From: Trichoplax adhaerens
Taxonomy: Eukaryota; Placozoa; Uniplacotomia; Trichoplacea; Trichoplacidae
Assembly (NCBI RefSeq): GCF_000150275.1
Contig: NW_002060949.1
Location: 4,398,929 to 4,462,928, forward strand
Direction of reading: 5' to 3'
DNA length: 64,000 bases
This document shows positions 29,301-42,220 of the stretch, piece after piece (positions within the stretch are counted from its first letter, which is position 1; each line of letters opens with the position of its first letter). A program made the position numbers and the translations under genes. The notes below the pieces were generated by a model. That model made no database searches. It was not told where the DNA came from and was given only the letters and a program-made list of their open reading frames with translations.

Positions 29301-32300
29301 CAATAAGTTGTTCTATAATTAATTAATAGTTATGTCAATACTGGTAAAGTTCACTTGATCTCAATATTTTACCTCAGACAGAGACAGACGCTCGAGCAAA
29401 TAAGAAAATAATCAAATGTGCTAACCCTTTATTATCTATTGATATCAAGGATTAGCATGACAATTTCCATCAAATTAACTACCATTGAATTAAACAACGT
29501 CACCGCCTATTCAGACTATTGAAAAAGCGATTGTTATATTGACGTTAGCATTGATTCTACCGGACTAGCAAGACAATTCACCAATCAACATCTTATGTTA
29601 TAATTAGCAGCCAAGTTGATTAACAATCATTTAAAAGCTTGAACGATTTAATTAAATTGTATCTGTGTTTATACTACAGACAACGATTGACAATATTCTA
29701 GGCAACATTAAATCTAATTGCATCCAGTTGGACCTGCAACAGTTTGATGTAATCTGTCCTCATCTTATCTTGTCAACTTGATCCTTCCTTGAATCCATAG
29801 AAGCATATCTGTTTTCTCTTTAATGCTTAAAATATAGGTAATCAGATTTTTTCTTAAGTGGCAATCATTATTTTAAACTATGATTACTGATTTGGCGTAA
29901 CATCGTTTTTTTCGTATTATTGCATTATTTATTATAGATCTAATTGCAACCCATCACGACAATCTAAGCTAATCTTTATCAATACATCAAGCTTAATTCC
30001 TTCAGGTAATTTAAAAGAGAAATTGAAAACTCAATTTTTTCTCTATGTATATTCTTTCTTTACGATTAATGAACTTGAGAATGATATTTTTACAATTTTT
30101 CGTCTTTATCTGTAATCACCTTCCATCTCAATCTTCAACTATACAGTTGTAGAAATCACTGCCTCTCTTGATTTCCTTTATAATCTTGACCAGATTTAGT
30201 ATCAACTACATCGATCGTATTGATACTATTACATCTTTATAACCCCTAAATCTAATCTCTATTGTCTGCCTCCAAGTTTTTCTAACTCTTTATGATTCTA
30301 TTGCCAGTTATCTAGCACACTATAAATATCTATATGCTATTCGATTTATAACGCTATTAAGTTAAAATTTTATTTAAAAAAGTGGCTAAATTTCTATTGA
30401 TGTGCGTTGGTGTTATTTACTCCCATTTCTATCAGTACCATGTAGACATTGAAATACCAATTGGAATTGCCTTATAAAATAATTATAATTGTCCTAACAT
30501 TAAATTCTTAATTGGTCATTCCATTTCTCGACATCCTTTTATCCTATTCCAAAGTGTTTTTAACATTTGCATATGATCATCCACGATAAAATAATGAATA
30601 ATAGAAAAATAGTAATCAAAATTAGCTTGTAAATCAACTCCTACACGATACACTTTATCTTGCTGATCAGAATATTTTCAGCGCAGACTATAAATAGCTA
30701 GCTTAGCAAGAAAATAATCTGATCTCAGATATCAACTCGTTTTATTATCGAGAAAAAAAAACAGTTCTTGCAAACTAAAAATGTTGAAATATTATAGAAT
30801 TATAGATATTATTATTAACTATAATAGATTTAACGAAAACTTAATCTTGAAGTACTTAAATTAATGAAGAACTATCGATACTTATAGATTACGTATAATT
30901 AAAGTATTGACCACAAAATCAAGTGCAGTACTTTCTTGTGAGGGGTCACACAAGCTTTAAGAATTGCCAAGTATATTATTTATTATAGTTATGGTAACAA
31001 AGATATATGTTACCATTCTATTAATGATTTCGATCATGCAATGAATCGTATTTTCTGTATATTACCTAAAGTTATATCTAGGAAGAAAGAAATTTATGAC
31101 AGTGTTGCTGTTAAATCTACTAGTTATAAAAAATCTAATCGTACACAATTTGAAAGTTAAGCTAAAGCAATATTAGCTTATTAGTAGAATCTTTTACCAA
31201 GGTATTTAGTCTTAAATTCTTCTTCTTTGTACCAATTAGCTGTACATTATAAAGCTGAAAAAGCTCTACTGCGTTAAATGATATCATTAATAAATTTCCT
31301 TTTCTAAATACACTCATCATCTAATAACTAAAAATAATAAATTAAATCAACATGGGAATATCTTATCATGTTTGAATTCTTTCTTGATAGGTAAAATGTT
31401 ACATTTTTATCCCCTTTTATTACCTCTAAACCTTTATCGAGTTATTCTATATGCAAAATGAATCATAATTTAATTCAGTTCACAACATCTGCCATCATCG
31501 CGATCATATCTATCAATAACTTCTTTTATTTTATTCATTTTATGACTATCTAATGGTCACAGTAGTCTTCTGTGCTTGATTGATTCTTGTACCAACTGGT
31601 TCGATGTCCAAGCTAGTGAGACATATAATACAGAAAAGTGAAGTTTTTATCTCAGTGTCTTTGATATTAAACACAATTTATACGATCTTAAATAAAATAA
31701 TGCGATCAGTTAAGACCATCATTTATAATCGTTACCATGCGAAAAAATAGAGTAAGGTCCATTTATTTTGTTGCCATGATGTTAATTTTTAATTCAAGGA
31801 TAAGTCAAAGCCCTATTTGATATTCATTATAACCGTGTTAACTTGTTTTATACTTGCCTAATTCAAATGATATGTTGGTTTACTCATTTCCCATTACTTA
31901 TCACTATTAAATAACTTGATTATGCAAAAATGCCTTTTAATATCGTTAATAAATTCTCCACTGGGAATCATTCATTTTATTGCCATGATATTAATTCTTC
32001 AGCGCATGAATAAATTAAAGCAGTAGCTAATTTTCGTTACTAGTCCATTTAACCTATGTAATATATAAAAATATATGTTTTATCCATATGACATGCTTAT
32101 TTTCCTTCCAACAACGCTATCAATACATACAATTACGTTAAAAATCTTCTTTTATCATCGATTTGTCATTAAATAAATTATACAGCAAGTTGGCTCATTT
32201 TTGTTACACTGATATTAATTCTAAACGTATAGATAGCTCAATATGTTATTTAATCTCCATTACATTACTTGTTGATTTATTTCACACGTATTCAATTTCC

Positions 32301-33861
32301 ATAGCACTATATGTCAATACTTCTATTAGCAATTATTATCCCCTTTTATTTAGACCTACCCACCTACTTCTGCCCAGATTGGGAAAAAATTGATTAAGCA
32401 GTCAATTTTGTGCTACCATGTTAGGGTCCACTTTCAGTTATATATTTCCTTTAGAGCTAAGTCATATACTTATAGTAATGTCGCCAACACATTCAACATG
32501 ACTAAATGTGATAAAAAATGATCCTTGGATTGCTTGCTATTATCATAACATGTTAATTTGGAAAATCTATTAATCACTAGCCGCATAATAACTTTTACTA
32601 AAATTTTACTTTAGGTTATTTTATTATTTCATGCAGTACATGAGTATACAATATTCTCAACCTGTTTAGTAAACACACACGTATGTAGATATTCCTATAG
32701 TTTGAGGATTATTTGTTAATTCCATGTTAAAAGTGACACTATCCTCCGCCCTTAAAGAAATTATTTCTGACTCTCTTCCTATCTATCTGTCTTCATAATA
32801 TAGATAGAATTCAATCAATTAATTAACGTAGACATAGACCACATAGAATAGGCAGAGAAGCGATAGATGACGTCTTCTATGACATTCAAAAAAGACATTG
32901 AGTTATTATATAAAAGCATGAAGAAAAATCAACTCCGATTTTTTTTGTCTTTAAGTTGCATCCATTCTTTTATACTGTATATTAGAAACTTTGCTTCATT
33001 TTAATCAATGACTCTGATAGTTGTATTCGTATTAAAACAACTTATATTTAATATTCAATAATTAAAACACCTTTGTTGTCTGTTGTTGAACAATCTTGAT
33101 TCCATTGTAATGTTATCGTCATATGACTACAAGAAATGATCTTGATGTCATTGGCATCATTGATGATTTTGCAAGTTATATTCATCAATTCAATTTGATA
33201 AATTAACGCTATTACACAAGTTTTATACATTCCATTATAATGTTAATATTAGTTAGAAGTCTTTATTCACTGCTTATTTTATATTATTAAACTACTTGAT
33301 CGACGTATAGTTCAACAAATTATTCCTTTACCCAATCAACATATCCTACCCATTTATTTGTTGAGTTACGCGTAGGAAGAAGATTTAATCTGCAATTAAA
33401 CCCTAATCGCTATGGATGCACTTTAGAAAGAAATTCGTTCGTGGTCTTGTATATAATTTAATAAGAGCTATTACATCTTGGTGATTTCTAGTTAAAAATT
33501 GATTCCTCTAAAAAAATCTCTACTGTTATTTTTTACCCGTAAGTTTCTATAGCAGAAATAGATAATCTTTTCTGCTATAGTATAGGTGTCTTTGATAGTA
33601 ACGACTAGATGATTACTACAGCAATAGCCTACTAATCGTTAAGTAATGGCTACCTATTCATCCAGATACTTACTGCTTGACCGATATTGATAAAGGCAAT
33701 CTTACAATTTTTCTGTTTTGGGATTATTTCATTATCTAGGTAGAAATTAAAGCGATAGATTGAAGCGGAAAGAAAAGCTAATCAAGTAAATTACCTAAAC
33801 TTCAACTAGAATCAAGAGTCGTCAAGATTAACTAATCTTCTTCGGGTTCAAATTAATTTCT
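20351..33861. other. 13.5-kb gene-free region upstream of TFAP2
   Basis: AT-rich sequence with many stop codons in all frames and no exon that I can recognise on either strand. It is almost free of the TACTG/CAGTA islands seen elsewhere. An AAT-rich low-complexity patch lies at about 23,410-23,480. A 73-codon frame without an early ATG at 30,942-31,160 (plus) is the only stretch that reads at all protein-like. The region may hold distal regulatory DNA or untranslated 5' exons of TFAP2. Confidence 0.5.
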
Positions 33862-36800
33862 ATGGAAATTCATGAATATAATCAACCTTCATCTATCGAT
33901 CTTGCTAGTAAAATGAATCATTTCAATCCAGAATTTAACAGTAAAAGCCGAGATCAAACTAACTTGGAAACCACAGCAACAATCCATTTTCGTCAACCAA
34001 TTCATTTACGTGGTGGTAATATTCAAGCCCAAAATCAAGATCAATGCCAAACATTTATTTCTCAAGGACCACCGCCGCCACCACCGTATACCGGTAGAAT
34101 GGATCCTAATCAACCTAGCATCATGACAAGTCTACTTCCTCATCCATTAGGCGATGAACAACAATTTGGTACGTCGGTTGCGCGACATTATTCTATCCCT
34201 TTACAACATCAAGATCCGCGTCATCGCCAAGTTTTGCCTCATGATCGTCAAGAATTAGGTAACCACTTCGGTCAAATGGATGCCACTTTTCCACCCAATG
34301 TCCACCATGGAATGGTGGATTCAAACGCCGGCAATAGTATTTATGCACCTCCACCGCAATTACGACCCGGTGTTGGCACTAATGAAATTTTAAATGTAAC
34401 GGCACTTATTTACCCGAACCGCGATGATCAACAGGTATGTGAAAAAAAAAATGGCGTGCTACTGCTATTTTATCGTGTAGATAGTACCGTACTGAGTAAA
34501 CAATTACGATATTAGAATCTGCCCAAGACATAATCATGCCACCTTGTACACTAACATCACAAAATCGACGCGAAAAACCTCGAATAGATTTGATCAATCA
34601 TGTGTATTTTTTTCATATTTTGATATATTTAAAAATTCACACCAATAGCTATCATAATAAATTACCTTCGCTTTCCATGGATCGATAGGTAGTACACGTA
34701 ATACGCGTCTAAATCATCTCGTCAATTAGACTAGAATATAAATTTTAATGAGCAGGAACCAACTATTCATATGATAGACTAGAAAATTCAATTTTCGATC
34801 CATTGAGGTGGTGGTTGATTGCGAGCTTTTGGCACCATAGTAAATATTTTATCTCTATAAGATCAGAAGAATCACAGTTTGTGTTGATTAAACACTGTCA
34901 ATAGTCGAGATAAAGTTTAAAGTCAATTGCCTCAGGGGAACACTTACTTTACACATATGTTCGAGGATAAATATTTTTTCTTCGTAAGATTAAGTAAAAC
35001 GCGGCTAATTTTCCCTTCAGGTTATGTTTATTTTATTCATACTAAGAAGTTTTGACAAGAATAATTTTAGCGTTTTCTATTTTTCATTTTTTTTTTATCC
35101 ATTGGGGGTGGTTTATGTTATCCTGAAGATTTATTTCATTTTTTACAACCTTCGCCATGATGCTTAGAGGAGGATACTACGCCCTCCTACTGATTGACGT
35201 AGATATTAAAAAATGACTGAAGACTTTTATAGTAATGTGCATATGTTTTATTTAAGCCCTCGTATTATCACAAGATTGCCATTTTTGACGTAGCTTTTTA
35301 GATTTCCAAGGATGGTCAATCCTACGACGACGAGCTCTTTTTATGCTATTTTAAGTTTATATAATATCTCTAGTTGATCTAGTAGAAAAGGATTGCAGCC
35401 GGAAAAGTTCGACGATATACCGTCGCCCATGTTTTAGTATTATACCTTACACAGTAATTGGGTACCGTACGTATACTGACAGCTGAATGTTATTCCATAA
35501 TTAAAATAAACTGTTGCGATAGTAGATTTGCATCACTATAGAGGTAAGATATTATGGCTGTGTTAGATATATAATGACGATACTGTTTGTAGATAAGCTA
35601 TAACAGCAATAACTCGCCTTTATATGGCATTATCGATGCTAACGAAAACGGTAATAGGTTGGGTAGGACTAAAAACTTTAGCAACAAATGCGGCAACGTT
35701 AAATACACCCCTTACAAAAATGATCTAACTACTGTGGTAAACTTAACCTAGAGTTTAATTTAAGTAGAGTTCCATCATTAATTAGAATATGAGATAATAA
35801 TTTTGAGATAACTCAGAATTATTAGATTATATCTGATTTAAAGACAGCTTCATTCTCAAAACTGATGTTTTCACGTTGTTAGACTAACTCAAAAAAGTGG
35901 GATGGCAGTTCTGTTAGCATTCTACACAATGTAAATATGTTATAATGTTTTGTGTAAATCAGTCATACATTCTTCGCTCTTCTTTTCTCTAGACTTTTTT
36001 TGTCTCAATAATTAATTTATCTTAATGCTTCATTATTGGTTGATTACTTGTCCTACTTGTATACATAACCTAAACTAAGTTAAATATTATATTGATGGCG
36101 CTAGTTGTTCACACATGATTTAAGGAGATCTTGATAAACTGTGAGACACAACGGCGAGACATTGTCATGTTTATCTATAACCGTCCGAATGATCGATTTA
36201 CTTACCGCTATATTGTACCTATATCCATCTAACTGGATTCTGTGACAATTGAGAATAATACTATATTACGTACGGTAATATCTATTATTTTACCCTGAGT
36301 GATTCTACGGATGTTGGTTTGCCTTACATAATTTTTGTAATAAAAATCTCAGTTAAATATAACTAAAGTCAGTAATAGTCAATTGCAAAATTTTACCCAT
36401 GCTAATACTACTTTTTGTCTAGCATTTATTATCATATGACCAGCAATTTTAGGGAGGGGTAAAGTTGTCGCCATGTTTCCTTAACCAACCATCAAATATG
36501 CATGATAAGGATAGCTACCACACAGTATTCCACCGATTAGGATCTATTTATCTATATCAAGAGTACATCTGTGCTTTCGAAGCTATTTAATTAACTGATA
36601 TAGATTGCTAATTAAGGGCATCCATGTCAATCAAGTTTCATAATAATTTCTTTGACACAAAAATCGCAAATGAACCCTCTATACTATGAATTTCAATAAT
36701 GATATAATACAGTGCTGCAATGAAGGATAAAAAATTGCAACTAACCGATACAGTAGCATTTTCCATAAGACATTATCGACGTAAGATATCGGTTAGCTTA

Positions 36801-39673
36801 ATTCTTGACCGATAATTCGCTTTAATAAACTATGGAAAACAGTATTAAATGAACATTACGTTCCATAAATAGCATTTATAACATGCAAAAAACGATCATC
36901 ATTTCTTCTTTAACTTTTTTCGCTCCATCTAATAAAAATTCTAGCACAGTAGTCTGGGATGTATGTTACTTTATTAGATTGTATTGAAAACTTTCTCTAT
37001 TTTTGGCTCATCCCTAGTTACCTTAATTAATCATCTTCTACGGATTAAGATTACAAATAGTACGTGAGCGTTAGATGCTGTTGCACAAGGCATAATCCAT
37101 CGTTTCACCATTTAGAATAATAATGTTGTCCTAAAATGGATAATGAACAGGTTGATGAAGTAATCATAAGATAATGAGATGACATAAAAAAATGGGTTAA
37201 CAATTATGCCGCCATGTAGTCTCTAACTAGACAAAGCAAATATTAGACAAAAGTAGATATAAAACATAAATAGACACAAAGCGGCCAATATATCGATATT
37301 GTTAAAAGTATTGTTGTCAAAACTGGTTAATCCAAGCCTATTGGTTAACGATTGGAAAAGCAATCAATAATTTTCTTTTCTCTTGTGAATAATAACTATC
37401 GAAATACAATGTTCATTATAGTCCATCTTTCTTTCCACAGCTGCCTTTCTACGCATTCCATAACTATTATTTCTAGATAACATCTCATCTGATTGGCATA
37501 AAATCCCTTATAGTCATTATATAGATACTAAATAAATGAATTTGTTGCAGATAAATAAATTGCTTTAGTACTTATATTCATGTACCTGATTATGGAGAAT
37601 AAAATCAATTAGTTATTCCCGAATTAATGTGAAAAAACTTTAATTTTAAAATATTGAATGATTCCGTAAAGAATTACATAGTGATTAAGACTGGATACTA
37701 TAAATTAGTCTATAATACGGCATAAGATTCTGTAATTTATATCATCAGTATACATTCTAGGACAATTTCATATTAACATTTCTCTTTGACCTTCATTTAT
37801 AGGATCCTATGATACATCGTGTCCGCGACAGACAAAATGCAGGTAATTTAATTAAAGCTTGTACTTGATTATTTGGACTTGCTATTTACGGAATTGCATC
37901 TGCTTCAGAAATGGTTATCTTCATAATTTATCACTATCATGTTCTTAGTATCATATGTTTTTACAGAATCGATCTATTTATGATATATATTAAACTGGAA
38001 AAACATATTCTAAGTTAGTAATTACAGCTACGGTATAAATTGAATCAAATCAAGTATATTTTTATTTTTAAAATGACACCCAAAAAGCATAATTAGAAAA
38101 TTAGAATAATAGGCATTAGTGCAATTCTGATTTATTTAGTCTAATTTTATAATAGACGTACGGAGCCCTACTTGCTCTATGTATGGATATCTTTAATTAA
38201 GGATAAAAAATTATCTGTTCAATATTTCATCTTCTGTTATCAAAAATTACTAATATAGGGTAGGATAATCTGTAGATAATAAGCATTTGCTTAAGCAGAG
38301 ATACAAAGTACCATTTCTTATTTGTTCATGATATCATGATTTAATCTCGTTATAACAGACACTCTGGACAATCTGCCTAAAATTAAATATTTTTTATATT
38401 AAATTTGAGCTCATTAATCATTTGTAATATAGGCAACGCAATCACCAACGATGACCGCAATTTAAAAAACAACGATGAATTTGAAATATCCCCTAATTTA
38501 GTCTTTTGCCATGTACCGGGCCGTTTGTCCCTACTTAGCTCTACATCAAAGTATAAAGTAAGCGTTGGAGAAGTTGAACGAAGACTTTCATCACCTGAAT
38601 GCTTAAATGCATCTCTTCTTGGAGGAGTTTTGCGAAGGTATCAGAAATAGCAGATAATTATTTCTTTATCATAATATTACGTTAATATTCCCATAATTTA
38701 ATTATCGATTGAAAGAAGTAATGACTTAAATTTTGTAAAATAATGTCAATTGATAGATTAACAATATTTATAAATGTAATGAAAATGCATTATGGCATCA
38801 CATATCATAGGGCAAAATCCAAGAATGGCGGTAAAAGTTTAAGAGAGAAATTGGAAAAGTATGGTTTACGTTTACCTGCTGGTCGTAGGAAAGCAGCGAG
38901 CGTTACTCTTTTAACATCTTTAGTTGAAGGTTAGGAAACATTGTAAACGTCATAAATTTATATCCCACAAATATTGCCTATCAGTTCAAATAGATTTATA
39001 TAGTATTCTGCGTGTTCGTAGAAATTTAAAGATATTGTGGGCATAGTTAAATAATTATAAAGTATTATAGTTGTGTATATACCGTATTTACTTGATAAGA
39101 TTCGATATACGATTAAAATATTAAGAATTAAATATCATTTAGTTTTATTTGATTGTTTACTTAAAATTAACCGCAGGTGAAGCTAGCCATTTAGCGCGTG
39201 ATTTCGATTATGTAAGCAAAACAGAATTTCCAGTTAAGCGGTTAGCTCAATATACGAAAAGACAGCATACTAATGATAAACAAGCTCTAGCAGCAAAAGT
39301 GGAGGCATCATTGTAAGTTGAAAGAGTAATTCTTAAATTAGATGATCTTATTTACTATTTTGATTTTATATCGATAAGATTAGTTGATCATAATGCACAT
39401 GTATACTATAAAAAACTTAGAAAATTGGTCAAGGAATTCCAAGATCTGATTCTTTGCGGTCCACCGGGAATGTCATACGAGTGGGAACCCGGTGTAGATA
39501 AAGATGTATTTAATGGATTACGTCATTTTGCATTAGTCACTCATGGTTTTGGTACACCAACAATTGTAACTGCTATCAATGTTTTCCATCGATATCTAGA
39601 AGAGCTATTACAATCTCAAGATAGTAAAGAAAATGATGGAGGCCAAATGGGTAACGGAAAATGTAGTTCATAG
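33862..39673 (+). CDS. TFAP2: AP-2 family transcription factor
   Basis: Six exons: 33862-34434, 37803-37842, 38433-38637, 38811-38929, 39177-39312 and 39421-39673. Phases agree throughout and give 441 aa. Residues 1-191 are a Pro/Gln/His-rich activation region with a PY motif (PPPPPPYTG, about 70-78). The 40-nt second exon is needed to restore frame. From about residue 225 the AP-2 DNA-binding and dimerisation domain is strongly conserved: [85 protein letters not shown] and [12 protein letters not shown]-2 factors bind GC-rich palindromic sites as dimers through the basic and helix-span-helix regions and act in ectoderm-type programmes in animals. The single gene cannot be assigned to a vertebrate paralogue. 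The 3.4-kb first intron is the longest among the six genes whose exons I resolved. Confidence 0.97.
34435..37802 (+). other. Long first coding intron of TFAP2
   Basis: This 3,368-bp intron (GTATGT to TTATAG) carries no exon I can identify before the 40-nt exon at 37803. It is AT-rich with no repeat island. Confidence 0.6.
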
Positions 39674-42181
39674 CAGAAGTGAAAGTCGATAATAACTATC
39701 GCATATAGTCCAAAATTACATCAAATCACATCTCGATATTGCCTCGGCTTGTGCTAATGCTAGATAGTTATATCCATATCTGCTGATTGTTGACAGATGG
39801 TTTATTACGTTATTCATACAACTGAGAGCATAATTACAAGCTCCATTTTTAAATATATGATGTATACTCTTATAACTGATTAACAATTAATTATTATTAA
39901 TCATCCGTCGATACATACATAAAAGATATGAAAGTAGTAATATCATTGTAGAATTTACTTTTATTTAAATTGTTTCCGATTGCTTGTTATTAGTAATAGA
40001 ATTCTTCTATAGAGTAGTACATTATATTACAAAATTGATCTCAAGACCGTAGTATAGGGTAATATCAAATATAGATAAGGTGTTTTGTGATGGTAAAAAA
40101 TTGAAACAGGATTGCTTAGATTTGATCGGAAATCTTCCTATGCCTTCCTCAACTTACACGTATCATCGTAAGAATGAATAGTATCTCGCTACGTAATTCA
40201 GTTACAGTTTTGCTTAAATTTTATTATATATTCTGTTAAAGCCCTGTACCATGGTAGATATTATATCTACGAATGAAACGTATATCAATATCTTGTAGAG
40301 TATTGAGGATATTATTATTATTATTATTATTACTATTATTATTATTAATATTATTATTACTATTATTATTACTATTATTATTGTATCGTTATTATTAAAT
40401 ATTCATAGATAGTGAAAAGCCGTTGTGGAGAAAATGGTTACATTTAGGTTAATCATTCACTATCTATTTTCGAAGATGAGTGTATGGATAATATTAATCT
40501 TCTATATTCACTCTAATGTGTTTTCTTTCTCTTTTAATAATGATAATTTCATGATGAGAATATACTTTATTAATGTTCTACGTCTAAATTTTGCTATGAT
40601 GAAAATCTCGCATAGTAATATGTATTTAAATATTTGTAACATGCAATCATACATCCCTAAACATGTCACATGCAATTATAATTATATATTTATGAAAGTA
40701 GCTAAAGAATGTTATTTGTCCCACTGCTTGCTTTCCTTTTAAGTATTGAAAGAAAAATGACTGCCAATGTATAATAACATTATTCTTCTTTCGTTGATTA
40801 CTAAAATTTTTACTACGGTTTCACTTTGATTAAATAGTGGTGAAAACAAAAAGTCAACTTTGACTGTTTCAAATTCTTCTAGTTACGAATACTATATACA
40901 GCATTCTTTTCATCTATTGTGGCGAAATCGATAAAAATGATTCCCTTTCTTGTTATAATTATTGCTGATTGCCAATTTTTAAGTGCCAATACTACTATTT
41001 AAAGCAACTTTCTGCCCTTTATTCATATGTTATTTATAATAAACAATTGTAATTTATGCAGTAGTTGATGCGTACTATCATCTACTAGAAATGTCATCGA
41101 TGTATGTATGTTAATGATAGATTTATTAATTAATTAATTTACTAATCATAGCTTGTGGCAATTTCTGCTGTACGAATAGTATATCCGCTTACTGTTATTT
41201 TAATTGGCTAGTTATTTGGTTATATAGCTTTCTGCTTTAACCAATTATCATGATTGCGATTATCTTTGACCTAGTATATAATATATAATAATGAATTAAG
41301 TAGATTTGATTGCGGCTGTTTTTGTTCTGCTCGTTAAGATTCTATGCTATCTTTAACAGTATAGCATTTGAAATGTGTTTTTACTTTCTGATCAATTTCA
41401 ATTACCTCTATAATTTTAAATTATCTCTAAATCCTTTTATTTGTCTTTTGCCTTGTCTATTCCATGACATCAATAGTAAATAAATAAATTTACTTCAGGC
41501 CGTAAAATGAAGACTTTTATTTTGATGAAAGTCTACAAAAAATTTCTAAGTTCATTCTAAGTGTCTACTAACATCAGTAATATAATAGTTCTCTGCTGTA
41601 CATTGTGTAATGAGTAGATCTAAATGTTAATTTTTACAGAGTAACAACATTAGAACATAAATTTATGTAATATTTTACAATAAGTAAAAAAGTTATAAAT
41701 CAAGGAATAGATTGTCAAAGAAATACTGAAATGCAAAGATATGTCGTTTCTAAAAATCAAAGTATCATTACTGAGAGTAGAAAAATTAAGAAATACAGAG
41801 TGATTACATATACAGTGTGATAGCTGGTCCGTGTTGCATTCAGTGAATTAGTTTTAAACGAGAAATTTCATAAGTAAATATGTACACGGAGGTACGGGTT
41901 GTCTGAACAGAAACTTCAGACTAGAAAACTAATTGTAATTCAATCATACAATTTTAGAATTCACCGCCGAATACCAGTAAATCTTCCACGTGGAATAATA
42001 AATGTAACAAGGATATCGTACAAAAGTTGTACAAAACTAAGTAATGTTTATAGGTTTTACTGAGACGGGTAATCTCAGGATATTATCCAGCAGCAACAAA
42101 TCAGCGTTAGTTGCATTTAAAATAAACGGTAATATAGGATCATTTGATACAGTAACACTTTGTACAGTGTTAAAGTATGAA
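39674..42181. other. Intergenic region between convergent TFAP2 and EI24
   Basis: Holds the 3' UTR regions of both genes and a (TTA)n microsatellite. A 105-codon plus-strand ORF at 40425-40742 is rich in Phe, Ile, Asn and Met. It looks like AT-driven chance and matches no family that I know. Nothing else is visible. Confidence 0.5.
40311..40397. repeat. (TTA)n microsatellite
   Basis: Nearly uninterrupted TTA/ATT trinucleotide repeat with single-base interruptions (ACTATT, AATATT). Confidence 0.95.
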
Positions 42182-42187
42182 TTTATT
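42182..42187 (-). terminator. Poly(A) signal AATAAA for EI24
   Basis: Minus-strand AATAAA 33 bases beyond the EI24 stop codon. Confidence 0.55.
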
Positions 42188-42220
42188 TCGGACGGCTTTA
42201 ACTCATCTAGCAAACAATAA

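Noticed and set aside
31596-31610. GGTTCGATGTCC resembling a tRNA B box
   Set aside because: One base too long for the consensus, with no matching A box or cloverleaf around it.
34406-34597. Minus-strand ORF overlapping the end of TFAP2 exon 1
   Set aside because: Shadow of the coding strand and intron; the plus-strand exon has the real donor at 34435.
40425-40742. 105-codon plus-strand ORF downstream of TFAP2
   Set aside because: Composition follows local AT content (Phe, Ile, Asn, Met, Tyr), no family resemblance, and it lies in the 3' intergenic region.
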